From Serinicoccus chungangensis (GTDB lineage: Bacteria; Actinomycetota; Actinomycetes; Actinomycetales; Dermatophilaceae): 64,000 nucleotides of DNA. Numbering within the stretch: position 1 is the first letter of the stretch; each line of letters opens with the position of its first letter. The notes beneath the pieces were generated by a model. It saw nothing but the letters and a program-made list of their open reading frames with translations. It did not search any database and was not told the origin of the DNA. Position numbers and translations under genes: made by a program. The stretch spans positions 1,674,001 through 1,738,000 of the forward strand of contig NZ_CP040887.1 of NCBI RefSeq assembly GCF_006337125.1. The letters are read 5' to 3'. Of this stretch, positions 8,839 to 16,867 are shown piece by piece.

Positions 8839-9610
8839 GTCAGCGGGGTCGCCTCGTCGGGCGAGAGCCCGGAGTAGCGGCCGGGGTTCTTCTTCTCCCG
8901 GCGGCGTTCCATGAGGAAGGCCACCCCCACCGCGCACCAGTAGAGGACGAAGACCGGGCTGGCCATCGCCAGCATCGTCCACGCGCTGGGGTCGGGGGTC
9001 ATGAAGGCCGAGAAGACGAGGATGCAGAAGAGCACGATGCGCCAGCTGCGCAGCATGTTGCGGGCGGACAGGATGCCGATCTGGTTGAGCGCGACGAGCA
9101 CCACTGGCAGCAGGAAGGCGAGTCCGAAGGCCAGCATGAAGTAGAGCCACAGGGTGAGGAACTCGCTGGCGCCGGGCAGGTTGGCGATGCCGTCCGGGGT
9201 GAAGCCGAGCAGGATCGCCACGAGGCGCGGGAAGGTGAAGGCCGCGAGCGCGGCCCCGGCGAAGAACAGCGGGATCGAGACGAAGAAGTAGGACAGCGCG
9301 ATCTTCTTCTCGGCCCGGGTGAGCCCGGGCAGCAGGAACCCCCAGATGTTCCACAGCCAGACGGGGCTGGCGAGCAGGATGCCGCTGAAGATGGCCACCC
9401 GCAGCTGCATGGCGAACGGCTCGGTGATGTTCTGGAAGCGCAGCGAGACGGCCTCGCCCCCGCGCTCGGCGGCGACGGCGTCGATGGGAGCGGTGACCAC
9501 GGCGATGATCTCGTCGTACCAGTACCACCCGACGACCGAGAGCACGCCGATCGCGAGCACGCTGACGGTCAGCCGGTGCGCAGCTCACGGAAGTGGTCCC
9601 CGAGGGACAT
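8835..9610 (-). pseudogene. tatC: Tat translocase subunit TatC, single-base frameshift near N-terminus
   Basis: TatC is the twin-arginine signal receptor, with six transmembrane helices. The intact frame from about 9573 to 8835 shows the family body (LRFQNITEPFAMQLRVAIF, WLWNIWGFLLPGLTRAEKK, ASEFLTLWLYFMLAFGLAF, SAFMTPDPSAWTM). The true start is the ATG at 9610 (MSLGDHFRELRT), matching the conserved cytoplasmic N-terminus SEHLRELRTRL. One base is missing around 9574-9576, so that frame terminates after RTG; restoring it gives RTRLTVSVLAIG and joins the halves. Because a Tat substrate is encoded in the window (multicopper oxidase near 53 kb), a sequence error is more likely than loss of function. 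It lies 78 bp downstream of tatA. Confidence 0.85.
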
Positions 9611-9688
9611 CCTTCCCTCGGGGTCCTTCGCGCGTCGGGCGCGGGCCGCTCGGGTCACCGTCGGGTATGCCGTGTCGCGCGCGGTCGG

Positions 9689-9977
9689 TCAGGCGCCGGT
9701 CGTGCCGGTGCCGGACCCGCCCTCGCGCCGCTTCATCGCGTCGTACTCCTCGCGGGCGGTGTCGACGTCCTGGCCCTTGCGGTCGTCCAGGGCGGGCCGC
9801 TCGGCGTCCTTCTCGGTCTTGCGCGCCTCGCCCTCGTCCTTCATCTGGTCGACCTCGGACTTGAAGACGCGCATCGACTCACCCATGGAGCGGGCCATGT
9901 TGGGCAGGTTCTTCCCACCCGAAGAGCAGGACGAAGGCGACGATGAGGACGACGATGTGCCAGGCCTGGAGACGCAT
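9689..9977 (-). pseudogene. tatA: Tat translocase subunit TatA, single-base frameshift
   Basis: The ATG at 9977 opens MRLQAWHIVVLIVAFVLLFG, the short TatA transmembrane helix, and the sequence then needs WKNLPNMARSMGESMRVFKSE, the amphipathic helix. One extra base in the CCC run at 9914-9916 separates these two parts into different frames. The amphipathic helix and the charged tail (EVDQMKDEGEARKTEKD) are intact to the stop at 9689. After repair the protein would have 95 residues, normal for TatA. TatA oligomerises to form the Tat pore. The frameshift is probably artefactual, as with tatC next door. Confidence 0.85.
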
Positions 9978-10054
9978 GGGTGCTCACTCGCTCTCGGTAG
10001 AGGTGTCGCCGTGGTCACGGCGCACCGGGTGCGTGGTCAGTCTAACGCCGGGGC

Positions 10055-11020
10055 TCACGACTGTTTCCCGGACAGGGCCGTGCGGGCGGCCTCGCGCACC
10101 TCGTCGACGAGGGCCGCCGGCTCGACGACCCGCACTCCCCCGCCCTCGCGCAGCACGAGCCGCAGGAGCCAGCGGGGGTCGGCGACCCGCAGCACCATCC
10201 GCACGGAGCCGTCGTCGCGCGGCTCGACCTCCTCGGCCGGGATCTGCTCGGCGACCCACGCCGAGCCGGGGTCGAGGTCGAGGGTGACGGCCTGGTCCTC
10301 GGGGTCGGGCCGGTAGACCCCGGTGCCGACGGCCCGCTCGGGGAGGTCCTCGGGCGGCGTGGCCGGCACGTCCAGCACCTCGGCGGCCTCGATGCGGTCG
10401 AGCCGGAAGAGGCGCACGCCCTGGGCGCGGTGGCACCAGCCCTCGAGGTACCAGCGGCCGTCCACGGACAGCGCCCGCAGCGGGTCGACGTCGCGCTCGG
10501 TGGTCTCGTCGCGGCTGCCGGAGGTGTAGCGCAGGTGCAGCCGGCGGCGCTCGGTGAGCCCGGCGCGGATGGTCGCGGCGATCCCGTCGTCGGCCGGCTG
10601 CTCGAGGTCCACCCGCACGGCGGCGGCCGCCCGTGCGGTCTCCCCCGCGGCCGCCTCGAGCTTGGCCAGGGCGCGGTCGATGGCGTCGCGCTCGGCCAGG
10701 CCCGGGGTGTCGGCCAGCGCCCGGAGCGCGACGATGAGCGCCAGCGCCTCGTCGCGCCCGAGGCGCAGCGGCCGGGCGATGGTGTCGGCGTTGCCGACGA
10801 AGACGCGTCCGCCCTCCCACGAGGCCTCGATGAGGTCGTCGGGGTAGTGGCCGGGCAGTCCGCACAGGAAGAGGACCTGCAGGTCCTCGACGACCTGGCT
10901 CTCGCTCACCCCGAGCTCGGTCGCCGCCGTCGCGAGGTCGATGCCCTGCCGGTGCAGCAGCCAGGGCACCATCGTCAGCATCCGGGCCACCCGGGAGGTG
11001 GCGCTCTCGTAGGTCGCCAT
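10055..11020 (-). CDS. pafC: PafC, WYL-domain subunit of the PafBC DNA-damage regulator
   Basis: 321 residues: an N-terminal winged helix (about 1-75; ARMLTMVPWLLHRQGIDLATAATELGVSESQVVEDLQ), a central WYL domain (about 135-225, with RWYLEGWCHRAQGVRLFRLDRIE) and a WCX C-terminal domain. In mycobacteria PafB and PafC form a heterodimer that activates most LexA-independent DNA-repair genes; the name comes from the proteasome accessory factor locus. The ATG at 11020 shares one base with the pafB stop (TGATG), so the two subunits are coupled. tatA is 77 bp downstream on the same strand. Confidence 0.95.
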   Translation of the reverse strand: MATYESATSRVARMLTMVPWLLHRQGIDLATAATELGVSESQVVEDLQVLFLCGLPGHYPDDLIEASWEGGRVFVGNADTIARPLRLGRDEALALIVALRALADTPGLAERDAIDRALAKLEAAAGETARAAAAVRVDLEQPADDGIAATIRAGLTERRRLHLRYTSGSRDETTERDVDPLRALSVDGRWYLEGWCHRAQGVRLFRLDRIEAAEVLDVPATPPEDLPERAVGTGVYRPDPEDQAVTLDLDPGSAWVAEQIPAEEVEPRDDGSVRMVLRVADPRWLLRLVLREGGGVRVVEPAALVDEVREAARTALSGKQS

Positions 11021-12045
11021 CAGGCCGCCCCTCCCCCGTGCGCCCCGTGCGCCGCGAGCACCGCGCGCAGCCGCCCGGCGACCCGCTCGGCCAGCTCGGC
11101 CGGCGCCTCGACCCGGACGTCCGGCCCGGCGGCGGTGACCTCCCGGGTCAGCGGTGTCAGCGACCCCACGTCGAGCTCCAGCCGCGACCAGCCCTCGGGC
11201 ACGTCGTCGTCCCCGACGCCCTCCCGCGCCCGCCGCCGCAGCGAGGCGGCCGCACCGTCCCGCACGAGCAGGCGGACGGTCGTCGACCGCTCGCCGTCCT
11301 CCCCGGCGCTGCGCCGGATCATGGCGAGCGCGTCGAGGTCGTCGGGCACGGCATACCCCCCGGGCCGGCCGGAGCGCTCCGGGATGCCGACGACGCGGTC
11401 CAGCCGGAAGACCCGCGGCGCGTCCCGGTCGAGGTCGTGGGCGGTGAGGTACCACCGACCGTGCCAGCTCGTCAGCCCCCACGGCTGCACCCGGCGGCGC
11501 GCGAGGTCGCCGGACCCGCCGCGGTAGTCGAAGGTGAGGGGGCACCGCTCGAGCACGGCGTCGCGGACCGGCTCGAAGGCGGGGTCGGGGGTGTGCAGCA
11601 GCGGCTCGATCCCGGCGACCGAGGACTCGTCGCGGACCACCCCGGCGGCGTCCAGCTTGCGCAGCGCCTGCGCCGCCGGACCCGCGAGGCTGGCCTGGCC
11701 CCAGGCGCGCGCCGCGAGACCCAGCACCGCGAGCTCGTCCGGGGCGAAGTCGATCTCGGGCAGGGCGTACTCGCGCTGGTCGATGCGGTAGCCCGGCTCG
11801 TCGTCGAAGAAGGCGTCGATCGGCTCGGTGCGCAGCGGGATGCCCAGGGCGCGCAGCTCGTCCTTGTCCCGCTCGAACATCCGCTCGAACGCCTCGGGAC
11901 TGCTCCGGGCGTAGTCCGGCACCGCCTGGCGCAGCTTGGCCCGCGAGAGCGGCTGCCGGGTGTGCAGCAGGGCGATGACGAGGTTGAGCAGCCGCTCGGT
12001 CTTCGCCGCGGCCGGGCTGGGGCCGGTGCTCGTGCTCTTCGCCAT
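11020..12045 (-). CDS. pafB: PafB, WYL-domain subunit of the PafBC DNA-damage regulator
   Basis: 341 residues: winged helix (about 15-95; ERLLNLVIALLHTRQPLSRAK onward), a WYL domain (about 160-240, with GRWYLTAHDLDRDAPRVFRLDRVVG) and a WCX domain. It is the partner of PafC, encoded directly downstream with a 1-base overlap. The ATG has TAGCCT 7 nt upstream, so the mRNA is probably leaderless. The gene is divergent from the DUF3866 gene, with 57 bp between start codons. In Mycobacterium the gene pair directly follows pafA; here two FKBP genes, an antiporter and DUF3866 separate them. Confidence 0.95.
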   Translation of the reverse strand: MAKSTSTGPSPAAAKTERLLNLVIALLHTRQPLSRAKLRQAVPDYARSSPEAFERMFERDKDELRALGIPLRTEPIDAFFDDEPGYRIDQREYALPEIDFAPDELAVLGLAARAWGQASLAGPAAQALRKLDAAGVVRDESSVAGIEPLLHTPDPAFEPVRDAVLERCPLTFDYRGGSGDLARRRVQPWGLTSWHGRWYLTAHDLDRDAPRVFRLDRVVGIPERSGRPGGYAVPDDLDALAMIRRSAGEDGERSTTVRLLVRDGAAASLRRRAREGVGDDDVPEGWSRLELDVGSLTPLTREVTAAGPDVRVEAPAELAERVAGRLRAVLAAHGAHGGGAA

Positions 12046-12102
12046 GCCTCGCAGGCTACCGTCCGACCTCCCGCGACCCGGTCATCGATAGGGTCACCTG
12101 TC

Positions 12103-13305
12103 GTGATCACGTGGCGCGAGGGCGAGGTGCGCGAGCTGCTGCCGGGGTGGGCCGGCGTGCAGGTGCTCGGCGTCGACGTCGGGGGCGAGCGGGTGCGGGC
12201 CCTGGGCTACCCCGACCTCGTCGGCAGCGCCGTGGTGGGCGACCGGGTCCTGCTCAACGTCACCGCGCTGGAGCGCGGCCTCGGCACGGGAGGGTATGCC
12301 CTCGTCGTCGCCCTCCCCGACCGCCCGGACGCCTGGCCGGACCGCGCCGCCGCCGAGCCCGGCCACCTGGTCAAGGGTCGCTACGCGCCGCTGCAGCCCA
12401 TGGTGCTGGGGGTCGACGACCCCGAGGGGGAGCACCACGCCACCCTCGCGCAGGCGGACGACCTGGGGGGTATGCCGGTGCTCGCCACCGACCTGCACTC
12501 GGCCCTCCCCGCCGTGCTCGCCGGGGTCCGGGCGGAGCGGCCGGGCGCCCGGGTGGCCTACGTCATGACCGACGGCGCGGCGCTGCCGATGGCGTGGTCG
12601 CGGACCGTCGCCGGGCTGCGGGAGGCCGGCTGGCTGGCGAGCGCGATCACCGCCGGGCAGGCCTTCGGCGGAGACCTGGAGGCGGTGACCGTGCACACGG
12701 CGCTCCTGGCCGCCCGGCACGTCGTGAGCGCCGACCTGGCCGTCGTGATCCAGGGTCCGGGCAACCTCGGCACCGACACCCGGTGGGGGTTCTCGGGGGT
12801 GGCCGCGGGCGAGGCGCTCAACGCCGCCGCCGTGCTCGGGGGTCGCCCGGTGGCGGGCCTGCGGGTGTCCCAGGCCGACGCGCGCGACCGGCACCGCGGG
12901 CTGTCCCACCACAGCGCCACCGCCTTCGGGCGCGTGCTCGCGCACCCCGCCGACCTCCCCGTCCCGGTGCTCCCCCCGGCGCCGAGCAGCACCGGCGCGG
13001 CGGACCCGTCTGCCCGCACCGGACGTGCCGCGGACGGGTCCTCCCCCGGCACCGGACACGGGGCGGGGGAACCCGCGCTGCACGAGTGCCTCGGGCTCGT
13101 CCACCGGCAGGCACGCGACCTGGTCTCGACCGCCCCGCACCTGCGCCTGGTCGAGGTCGCCGCCGAGGGGCTGCCGGAGGCGCTGGCGCAGGTCCCCGTG
13201 CCCCTGTCGACGATGAGCCGTGGCCTGGAGGACGACCCGGCCGCCTTCCTGGCCGCCGCGGCCGCCGGCCGGCACGCCGCCCGGCTCGTCGACGGCGGGC
13301 GGTGA
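12103..13305 (+). CDS. DUF3866 family protein
   Basis: 400 residues; I recognise the DUF3866 family, which is common in actinobacteria and some clostridia and has no known function. Conserved-looking stretches include LVKGRYAPLQPMVLGVDDPE, AYVMTDGAALPMAWS, ITAGQAFGGDLEAVTVHTAL and IQGPGNLGTDTRWGFSG followed by GLSHHSATAFG. A Ser/Gly/Pro-rich linker (about residues 295-325) interrupts the C-terminal third. The GTG at 12103 has TAGGGT 8 nt upstream (12089-12094). It is divergent from pafB. The histidine pair in GLSHHS and the aspartates suggest a metal site, but that is inference. Confidence 0.85.
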   Translation: MITWREGEVRELLPGWAGVQVLGVDVGGERVRALGYPDLVGSAVVGDRVLLNVTALERGLGTGGYALVVALPDRPDAWPDRAAAEPGHLVKGRYAPLQPMVLGVDDPEGEHHATLAQADDLGGMPVLATDLHSALPAVLAGVRAERPGARVAYVMTDGAALPMAWSRTVAGLREAGWLASAITAGQAFGGDLEAVTVHTALLAARHVVSADLAVVIQGPGNLGTDTRWGFSGVAAGEALNAAAVLGGRPVAGLRVSQADARDRHRGLSHHSATAFGRVLAHPADLPVPVLPPAPSSTGAADPSARTGRAADGSSPGTGHGAGEPALHECLGLVHRQARDLVSTAPHLRLVEVAAEGLPEALAQVPVPLSTMSRGLEDDPAAFLAAAAAGRHAARLVDGGR

Positions 13306-13505
13306 CCCCGGCCGACGGCATACCGCCCGCTCGTCGTCCACCCGTTCCGAGCCCGCGCGTCACATCAGCACCACGGCCCCCACACTGCGGGGAAAGACCC
13401 GCCAGACGCCGTGATATCCCCGGCACGGGTGCACGTCCCCGCAGGCGGTGACTCGTGGGGCCAGCGGGAGCGCCGCCCGCCCGCCGGTCACCTAGGCTGA
13501 GCGCC
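13306..13505 (+). other. 200-bp non-coding interval upstream of the antiporter
   Basis: No conserved protein is encoded in this stretch. It holds a GGCATACC octamer at 13317-13324 and, at its end, TAGGCT at 13493-13498, a good -10 hexamer for the small reading frame starting at 13506 and hence for the antiporter transcript. I saw no convincing riboswitch fold; the segment around 13385-13440 has G/C-rich complementarity that could fold, but matches no class I know. Confidence 0.5.
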
Positions 13506-13652
13506 ATGACCCTGCCCGCGCCCACGGCATACCTCGACGTCACGGCGCATCCTCCCCGCGAGACCCGCGACCGCGGCCCGCGCGACGCACCCCGGCGACC
13601 GAGCGCCCGCACCCCTGGCCCCGCCCCCGGCACCGCCCCCCGAGCCGGCTGA
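13506..13652 (+). CDS. Possible 48-residue leader peptide before the antiporter
   Basis: A short frame beginning MTLPAPTAYLDVTAHPP and ending in a Pro/Ala/Arg-rich tail. Its ATG stands exactly 7 nt after TAGGCT (13493-13498), the spacing seen at many leaderless genes here, so the transcript probably begins at or next to this codon. The stop is only 9 bp before the antiporter ATG at 13662, so it could act as a translational leader. About 85% of third positions are G or C. No homology is recognised; it may be a spurious frame in a 5' leader. Confidence 0.35.
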   Translation: MTLPAPTAYLDVTAHPPRETRDRGPRDAPRRPSARTPGPAPGTAPRAG

Positions 13653-13661
13653 GACACCGGC

Positions 13662-15014
13662 ATGACCTCCGACCTGGTCTTCCTCCTGGGCGGCGGGGTG
13701 CTGCTGCTCGCCGTCGCCCTGCCGAGCCTGCTGACCCGCGCCTGGCTGTCCGCGCCGGTCATCCTCATCCTGGTGGGCATGCTCGTCGGGCTGCTCCCCT
13801 TCGGCTCCACCTTCGCCTTCGACCCCACCGACCAGCGCGACACCATCGAGCACGTCACCGAGATCACCGTGCTGGTGGCCCTCATGGGGGTCGGGCTGGC
13901 CCTGGACCGGCCGCTGTCCTGGCGCAACCGCAGCTCGTGGCGCACCTGGTCGGCGACCTGGAGGCTGCTCGCCATCGCCATGCCGCTCACCATCGCCGGC
14001 GTCTTCCTGCTCGGGTGGTGGGGTCTCGGACTCGGCGCCGCACCGGCCCTGCTGCTGGGCGCCGTGCTCGCCCCGACCGACCCGGTCCTGGCCGGGGACG
14101 TCCAGGTCGGCGGCCCGGTCATCACGAAGCGCGAGGCGGACGGCGACGAGTCGATGGCCGAGCAGCTGCACGACGACGAGATCAGCGACGACGACGAGGT
14201 CCGGTTCGCGCTGACCTCCGAGGCCGGGCTCAACGACGCCCTGGCCTTCCCCTTCGTCTACGCGGCGATCTTCCTCATGACCATGGGATCGGCTGCGGAC
14301 TGGGGGCTGCGCTGGCTGGCGTGGGAGCTGGTCGGCAAGATCATCATCGGCGTGCTCGTCGGGGTCGCCGTGGGCTGGGTCCTGGCCTACCTCGCGTTCC
14401 GTACCCGGCAGCAGGCGCTGCGGCTGGCCGAGCAGGGTGAGTCGCTGCTGGCCCTGGCCGCGATGCTGCTGGCCTACGGCGTGGCCGAGGTCGCCCAGGG
14501 CTACGGCTTCCTCGCCGTGTTCGTCTGCGCCATGACGATGCGGACCCGGGCGCGCCGGCACGAGTTCCACGAGCACATGCACGGTGTCGTGGAGCGGCTG
14601 GAGCGGCTGCTCACGCTCCTCGTGCTGCTCTTCGTCGGGATCGCGCTCACCGACGGCGCCCTGGAGTCTCTCGACTGGCGCGGCGTCCTCGTGGGGGTCG
14701 CCCTCGTGCTGGTCATCCGGCCGCTCGCCGGGTGGGTCGCGCTGCGCCCCGGCCGCTGGCGCATGTGCGACGAGAAGCTGCGCCCCCTGGCCCGTCGTGA
14801 GCAGCTCATCACGGCGTTCTTCGGGATCCGCGGGGTGGGCACGTTGTTCTACATCGCCTACGCCCTGTCCGAGACCACGTGGACCGGGGAGCGCTGGCTC
14901 TGGGCCACCTGCGTCTTCACCATCGTCTTCTCCGTCGTCCTGCACGGGGTGCTCGTGACGCCGGTCATGGCGAGGCTGGAGCGCGACCGGGAGCGACTCC
15001 TCCGCTCGACCTGA
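13662..15014 (+). CDS. Cation:proton antiporter (CPA1/NhaP type)
   Basis: 450 residues with about 12 transmembrane helices. Family motifs are LGAVLAPTDPVLAGDVQVG, in the first ion-binding region, and FALTSEAGLNDALAFPFVY, whose ND pair corresponds to the catalytic Asn-Asp of CPA1 exchangers. An acidic, charged loop (ESMAEQLHDDEISDDDEVR) separates the two motifs and probably lies in the cytoplasm. It should exchange Na+ or K+ for protons. The start has no strong ribosome-binding site; the small upstream frame 9 bp before may couple translation. The 3' end faces the FKBP gene across a repeat-rich gap. Confidence 0.92.
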   Translation: MTSDLVFLLGGGVLLLAVALPSLLTRAWLSAPVILILVGMLVGLLPFGSTFAFDPTDQRDTIEHVTEITVLVALMGVGLALDRPLSWRNRSSWRTWSATWRLLAIAMPLTIAGVFLLGWWGLGLGAAPALLLGAVLAPTDPVLAGDVQVGGPVITKREADGDESMAEQLHDDEISDDDEVRFALTSEAGLNDALAFPFVYAAIFLMTMGSAADWGLRWLAWELVGKIIIGVLVGVAVGWVLAYLAFRTRQQALRLAEQGESLLALAAMLLAYGVAEVAQGYGFLAVFVCAMTMRTRARRHEFHEHMHGVVERLERLLTLLVLLFVGIALTDGALESLDWRGVLVGVALVLVIRPLAGWVALRPGRWRMCDEKLRPLARREQLITAFFGIRGVGTLFYIAYALSETTWTGERWLWATCVFTIVFSVVLHGVLVTPVMARLERDRERLLRST

Positions 15015-15026
15015 GAGGTGGGGCGC

Positions 15027-15119
15027 CGGCTCAGCCGCGCACGTGCACGCCTGGGCCGACGACACGCCCGTCCCGATCGGCTCAGCCGCGCACGTGAACG
15101 CCTGGGCCGACGACACGCC
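15027..15119. repeat. Two 42-bp direct repeats separated by 9 bp
   Basis: Copies at 15027-15068 and 15078-15119 differ at one position. Each starts CGGCTCAGCCGCGCACGTG and continues with CGCCTGGGCCGACGACACG. The first 19 bp recur in the palindrome at 18547-18614, defining a small dispersed intergenic family. Confidence 0.9.
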
Positions 15120-15123
15120 GACA

Positions 15124-15165
15124 GACCTCGGCCCAGGCGTTCACCGGAACGCCTGGGCCGAGGTC
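15124..15165. terminator. Perfect 19-bp stem hairpin between convergent genes
   Basis: GACCTCGGCCCAGGCGTTC (15124-15142), loop ACCG, then its exact complement (15147-15165). It lies between the 3' ends of the antiporter (+) and FKBP (-) genes and would form in both transcripts. No U-tract follows, as is common in actinobacterial terminators. Part of the stem is shared with the adjacent 42-bp repeats. Confidence 0.7.
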
Positions 15166-15196
15166 GATGCGCCGGAGGGGCGCGTGCGGGCTCGTG

Positions 15197-15595
15197 TCAG
15201 CCCACGTCCACCAGGTCGACGACGAAGATGAGCGTCTCGCCACCCTTGATGGCGGCACCCGCGCCGCGGTCGCCGTACCCCAGGTGCGGCGGGATGACGA
15301 TGCGGCGGCGGCCGCCGACCTTCATCCCGAGCAGGCCCTGGTCCCAGCCCTGGATGACCTGACCGACACCGGCGGTGAAGGTGAGCGGCTCGCCGCGGTT
15401 CCAGGAGGCGTCGAACTCCTCACCGGTCGACCAGGACACGCCGACGTAGTGCGCGGAGATGGTCGAGCCGGCGGTGGCCTCCGCGCCCTTGCCGACCTCG
15501 AGGTCCTCGACCTGCAGCTCGGTGGGCGGCTCGTCGCCGGGGAAGTCGATCTCGGGCTTGGCCTTCTGGACGCGGCCGAAGGGGGACTCGGTCAT
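15197..15595 (-). CDS. FKBP-type peptidyl-prolyl isomerase, cytoplasmic
   Basis: 132 residues with one FKBP domain (about 30-132): VSWSTGEEFDASWNRGEPLTF, VIQGWDQGLLGMKVGGRRR and IPPHLGYGDRGAGAAIKGGETLIFVVDL hold the conserved ligand-pocket Asp, Trp, Ile and Tyr. There is no signal peptide, so it acts in the cytoplasm as a proline isomerase and folding helper. The N-terminal extension MTESPFGRVQKAKPEIDFPGDEPP is typical of small actinobacterial FKBPs. A second, lipoprotein FKBP is encoded upstream on the same strand; the pair precedes pafA in related genomes as well. Confidence 0.93.
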   Translation of the reverse strand: MTESPFGRVQKAKPEIDFPGDEPPTELQVEDLEVGKGAEATAGSTISAHYVGVSWSTGEEFDASWNRGEPLTFTAGVGQVIQGWDQGLLGMKVGGRRRIVIPPHLGYGDRGAGAAIKGGETLIFVVDLVDVG

Positions 15596-15663
15596 GATGT
15601 GCTCCTTCTCGTTCGAGGTCAGGTATGCCGTGCGCCGGCAATCATGTGCGGCGCCCGGAGGGT

Positions 15664-15718
15664 CGTCAGCCCACCATTCGCGACGCCCGTTGGTCCGTCA
15701 GCCCACCATTCGCGACGC
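15664..15718. repeat. Two 23-bp direct repeats with a 9-bp spacer
   Basis: Identical copies at 15664-15686 and 15696-15718, each starting CGTCAGCCCACCATTCGCG, separated by CCGTTGGTC. They sit in the 185-bp gap upstream of the cytoplasmic FKBP gene and downstream of the lipoprotein FKBP. Two copies only; not a CRISPR array. Confidence 0.85.
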
Positions 15719-15780
15719 TGGGTGGGTGAGGGGGTCGCGGGTGAGTGAGGGGTGAGGCGGGCGCGGGGGTAGCGATCGGG

Positions 15781-16827
15781 TCAGGAGGCGCCGAGGATGT
15801 CGACGACGAAGACGAGGTCCTCGCCGGCGAGCTCGTTGCCGGGAGCCGCGGTCTCGCCCTCGGACTCCTCCGGCGCCGGGCCGTAGGCCTCCTCGGCCGG
15901 GATGACGAGCAGCACCCGCGAGCCGACGGTCTGGCCGACGAGCCCCTCGTCCCAGCCGGTGATGACCTGGCCGACGCCGATGGGGAACTCGGTGGGCTCC
16001 CCCCGGTCCCAGGAGCTGTCGAAGACCTCGCCGTCGGAGAGCTTCACCCCGGTGTAGTGGACCCGGATGGTCTGCCCGGCGACGACCTCGGGGCCCTCGC
16101 CGCGGATGAGCGGCTGGGTGATGAGCTGGTCGGGTGCCTCGACGCCCTCGACGTCGATCTCCGGCCCGGTGTCGCCCATGGTGACGGTCGGCAGGCCCTC
16201 CTCGGGCTCGACCTCCTCGCCCTGCGCCTCGGTGAGCGGCTCGCCGGTGTCCTCCACGACCATGTAGAAGAGCATGGTGTCGGTCGGGCCCACGCCGAGC
16301 TGCTCGTTGCCGGCCTCGCCGAACGCGTCGGCCGCCGGGATGGCCAGGAGCAGCTCGTCGCCGACCTTGGTGCCCGGCAGCTGGTCGCGGAAGGCCGGGA
16401 AGAGGGTCTCGTCGGTGAGGTCGAGGGTGACCGCCTCGTCGTTCTCGAAGGTCGACACCAGCTGCTCGCCGGTGGTGCCGTTGACGGTGAGGTACCGCAC
16501 CCGCACCTCGTGGGTGTCGGCGACCTCCTCGCCGTCGCCCTCGGTGAGGGTGCGGGCCTCGGTGGAGCCGGCCACGAAGGGCAGGTCACCCTCGGCGAAG
16601 GGCTCGCCGTCCCAGGTCAGCTCGGGGGCCTCGCCCTCGGTGTCCACGTCGACGTCGGCCAGGTCGCCGTTCGGCGCCGCCGAGGTCGCGGCGGCGTCGT
16701 CGCCGGGTGCGCTGCTCGCCGCGGCGTCGTCGCCCGACCCCTCGTCGGCCGACTCGGGGCTGCAGCCGGCCAGGAAGATCAGGGGTGCGGCGGCGGCCGC
16801 GAGGTAGCGCAGGCGGGAAGAGCGCAC
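15781..16827 (-). CDS. Lipoprotein with two FKBP-type isomerase domains
   Basis: 348 residues from a GTG at 16827. The N-terminus VRSSRLRYLAAAAAPLIFLAGC ends in a lipobox with the lipidated Cys at residue 22, so the protein is anchored outside the membrane. An acidic linker follows, then a degenerate FKBP domain (about 105-205, RVRYLTVNGTTGEQLVSTF) and a canonical one (about 240-348, RVHYTGVKLSDGEVFDSSWDRG, QVITGWDEGLVGQ). The GTG is preferred over longer in-frame starts because AAAGGA lies 7 nt upstream and the signal peptide starts here. It probably assists folding of exported proteins. It follows pafA by 40 bp. Confidence 0.9.
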   Translation of the reverse strand: MRSSRLRYLAAAAAPLIFLAGCSPESADEGSGDDAAASSAPGDDAAATSAAPNGDLADVDVDTEGEAPELTWDGEPFAEGDLPFVAGSTEARTLTEGDGEEVADTHEVRVRYLTVNGTTGEQLVSTFENDEAVTLDLTDETLFPAFRDQLPGTKVGDELLLAIPAADAFGEAGNEQLGVGPTDTMLFYMVVEDTGEPLTEAQGEEVEPEEGLPTVTMGDTGPEIDVEGVEAPDQLITQPLIRGEGPEVVAGQTIRVHYTGVKLSDGEVFDSSWDRGEPTEFPIGVGQVITGWDEGLVGQTVGSRVLLVIPAEEAYGPAPEESEGETAAPGNELAGEDLVFVVDILGAS

Positions 16828-16867
16828 AGGTGCGTCCTTTGCAGATCGGGGAAGCGTCCGGACCAGC

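Noticed and set aside
7951..9588. Single 545-residue protein spanning the diacylglycerol kinase and tatC
   Set aside because: The upstream part is tatC read in a wrong frame; the real kinase starts at 8838 with an ATGA overlap.
13366..13460. Riboswitch upstream of the antiporter
   Set aside because: G/C-rich complementarity exists but no known ion-sensing riboswitch consensus can be matched by eye.
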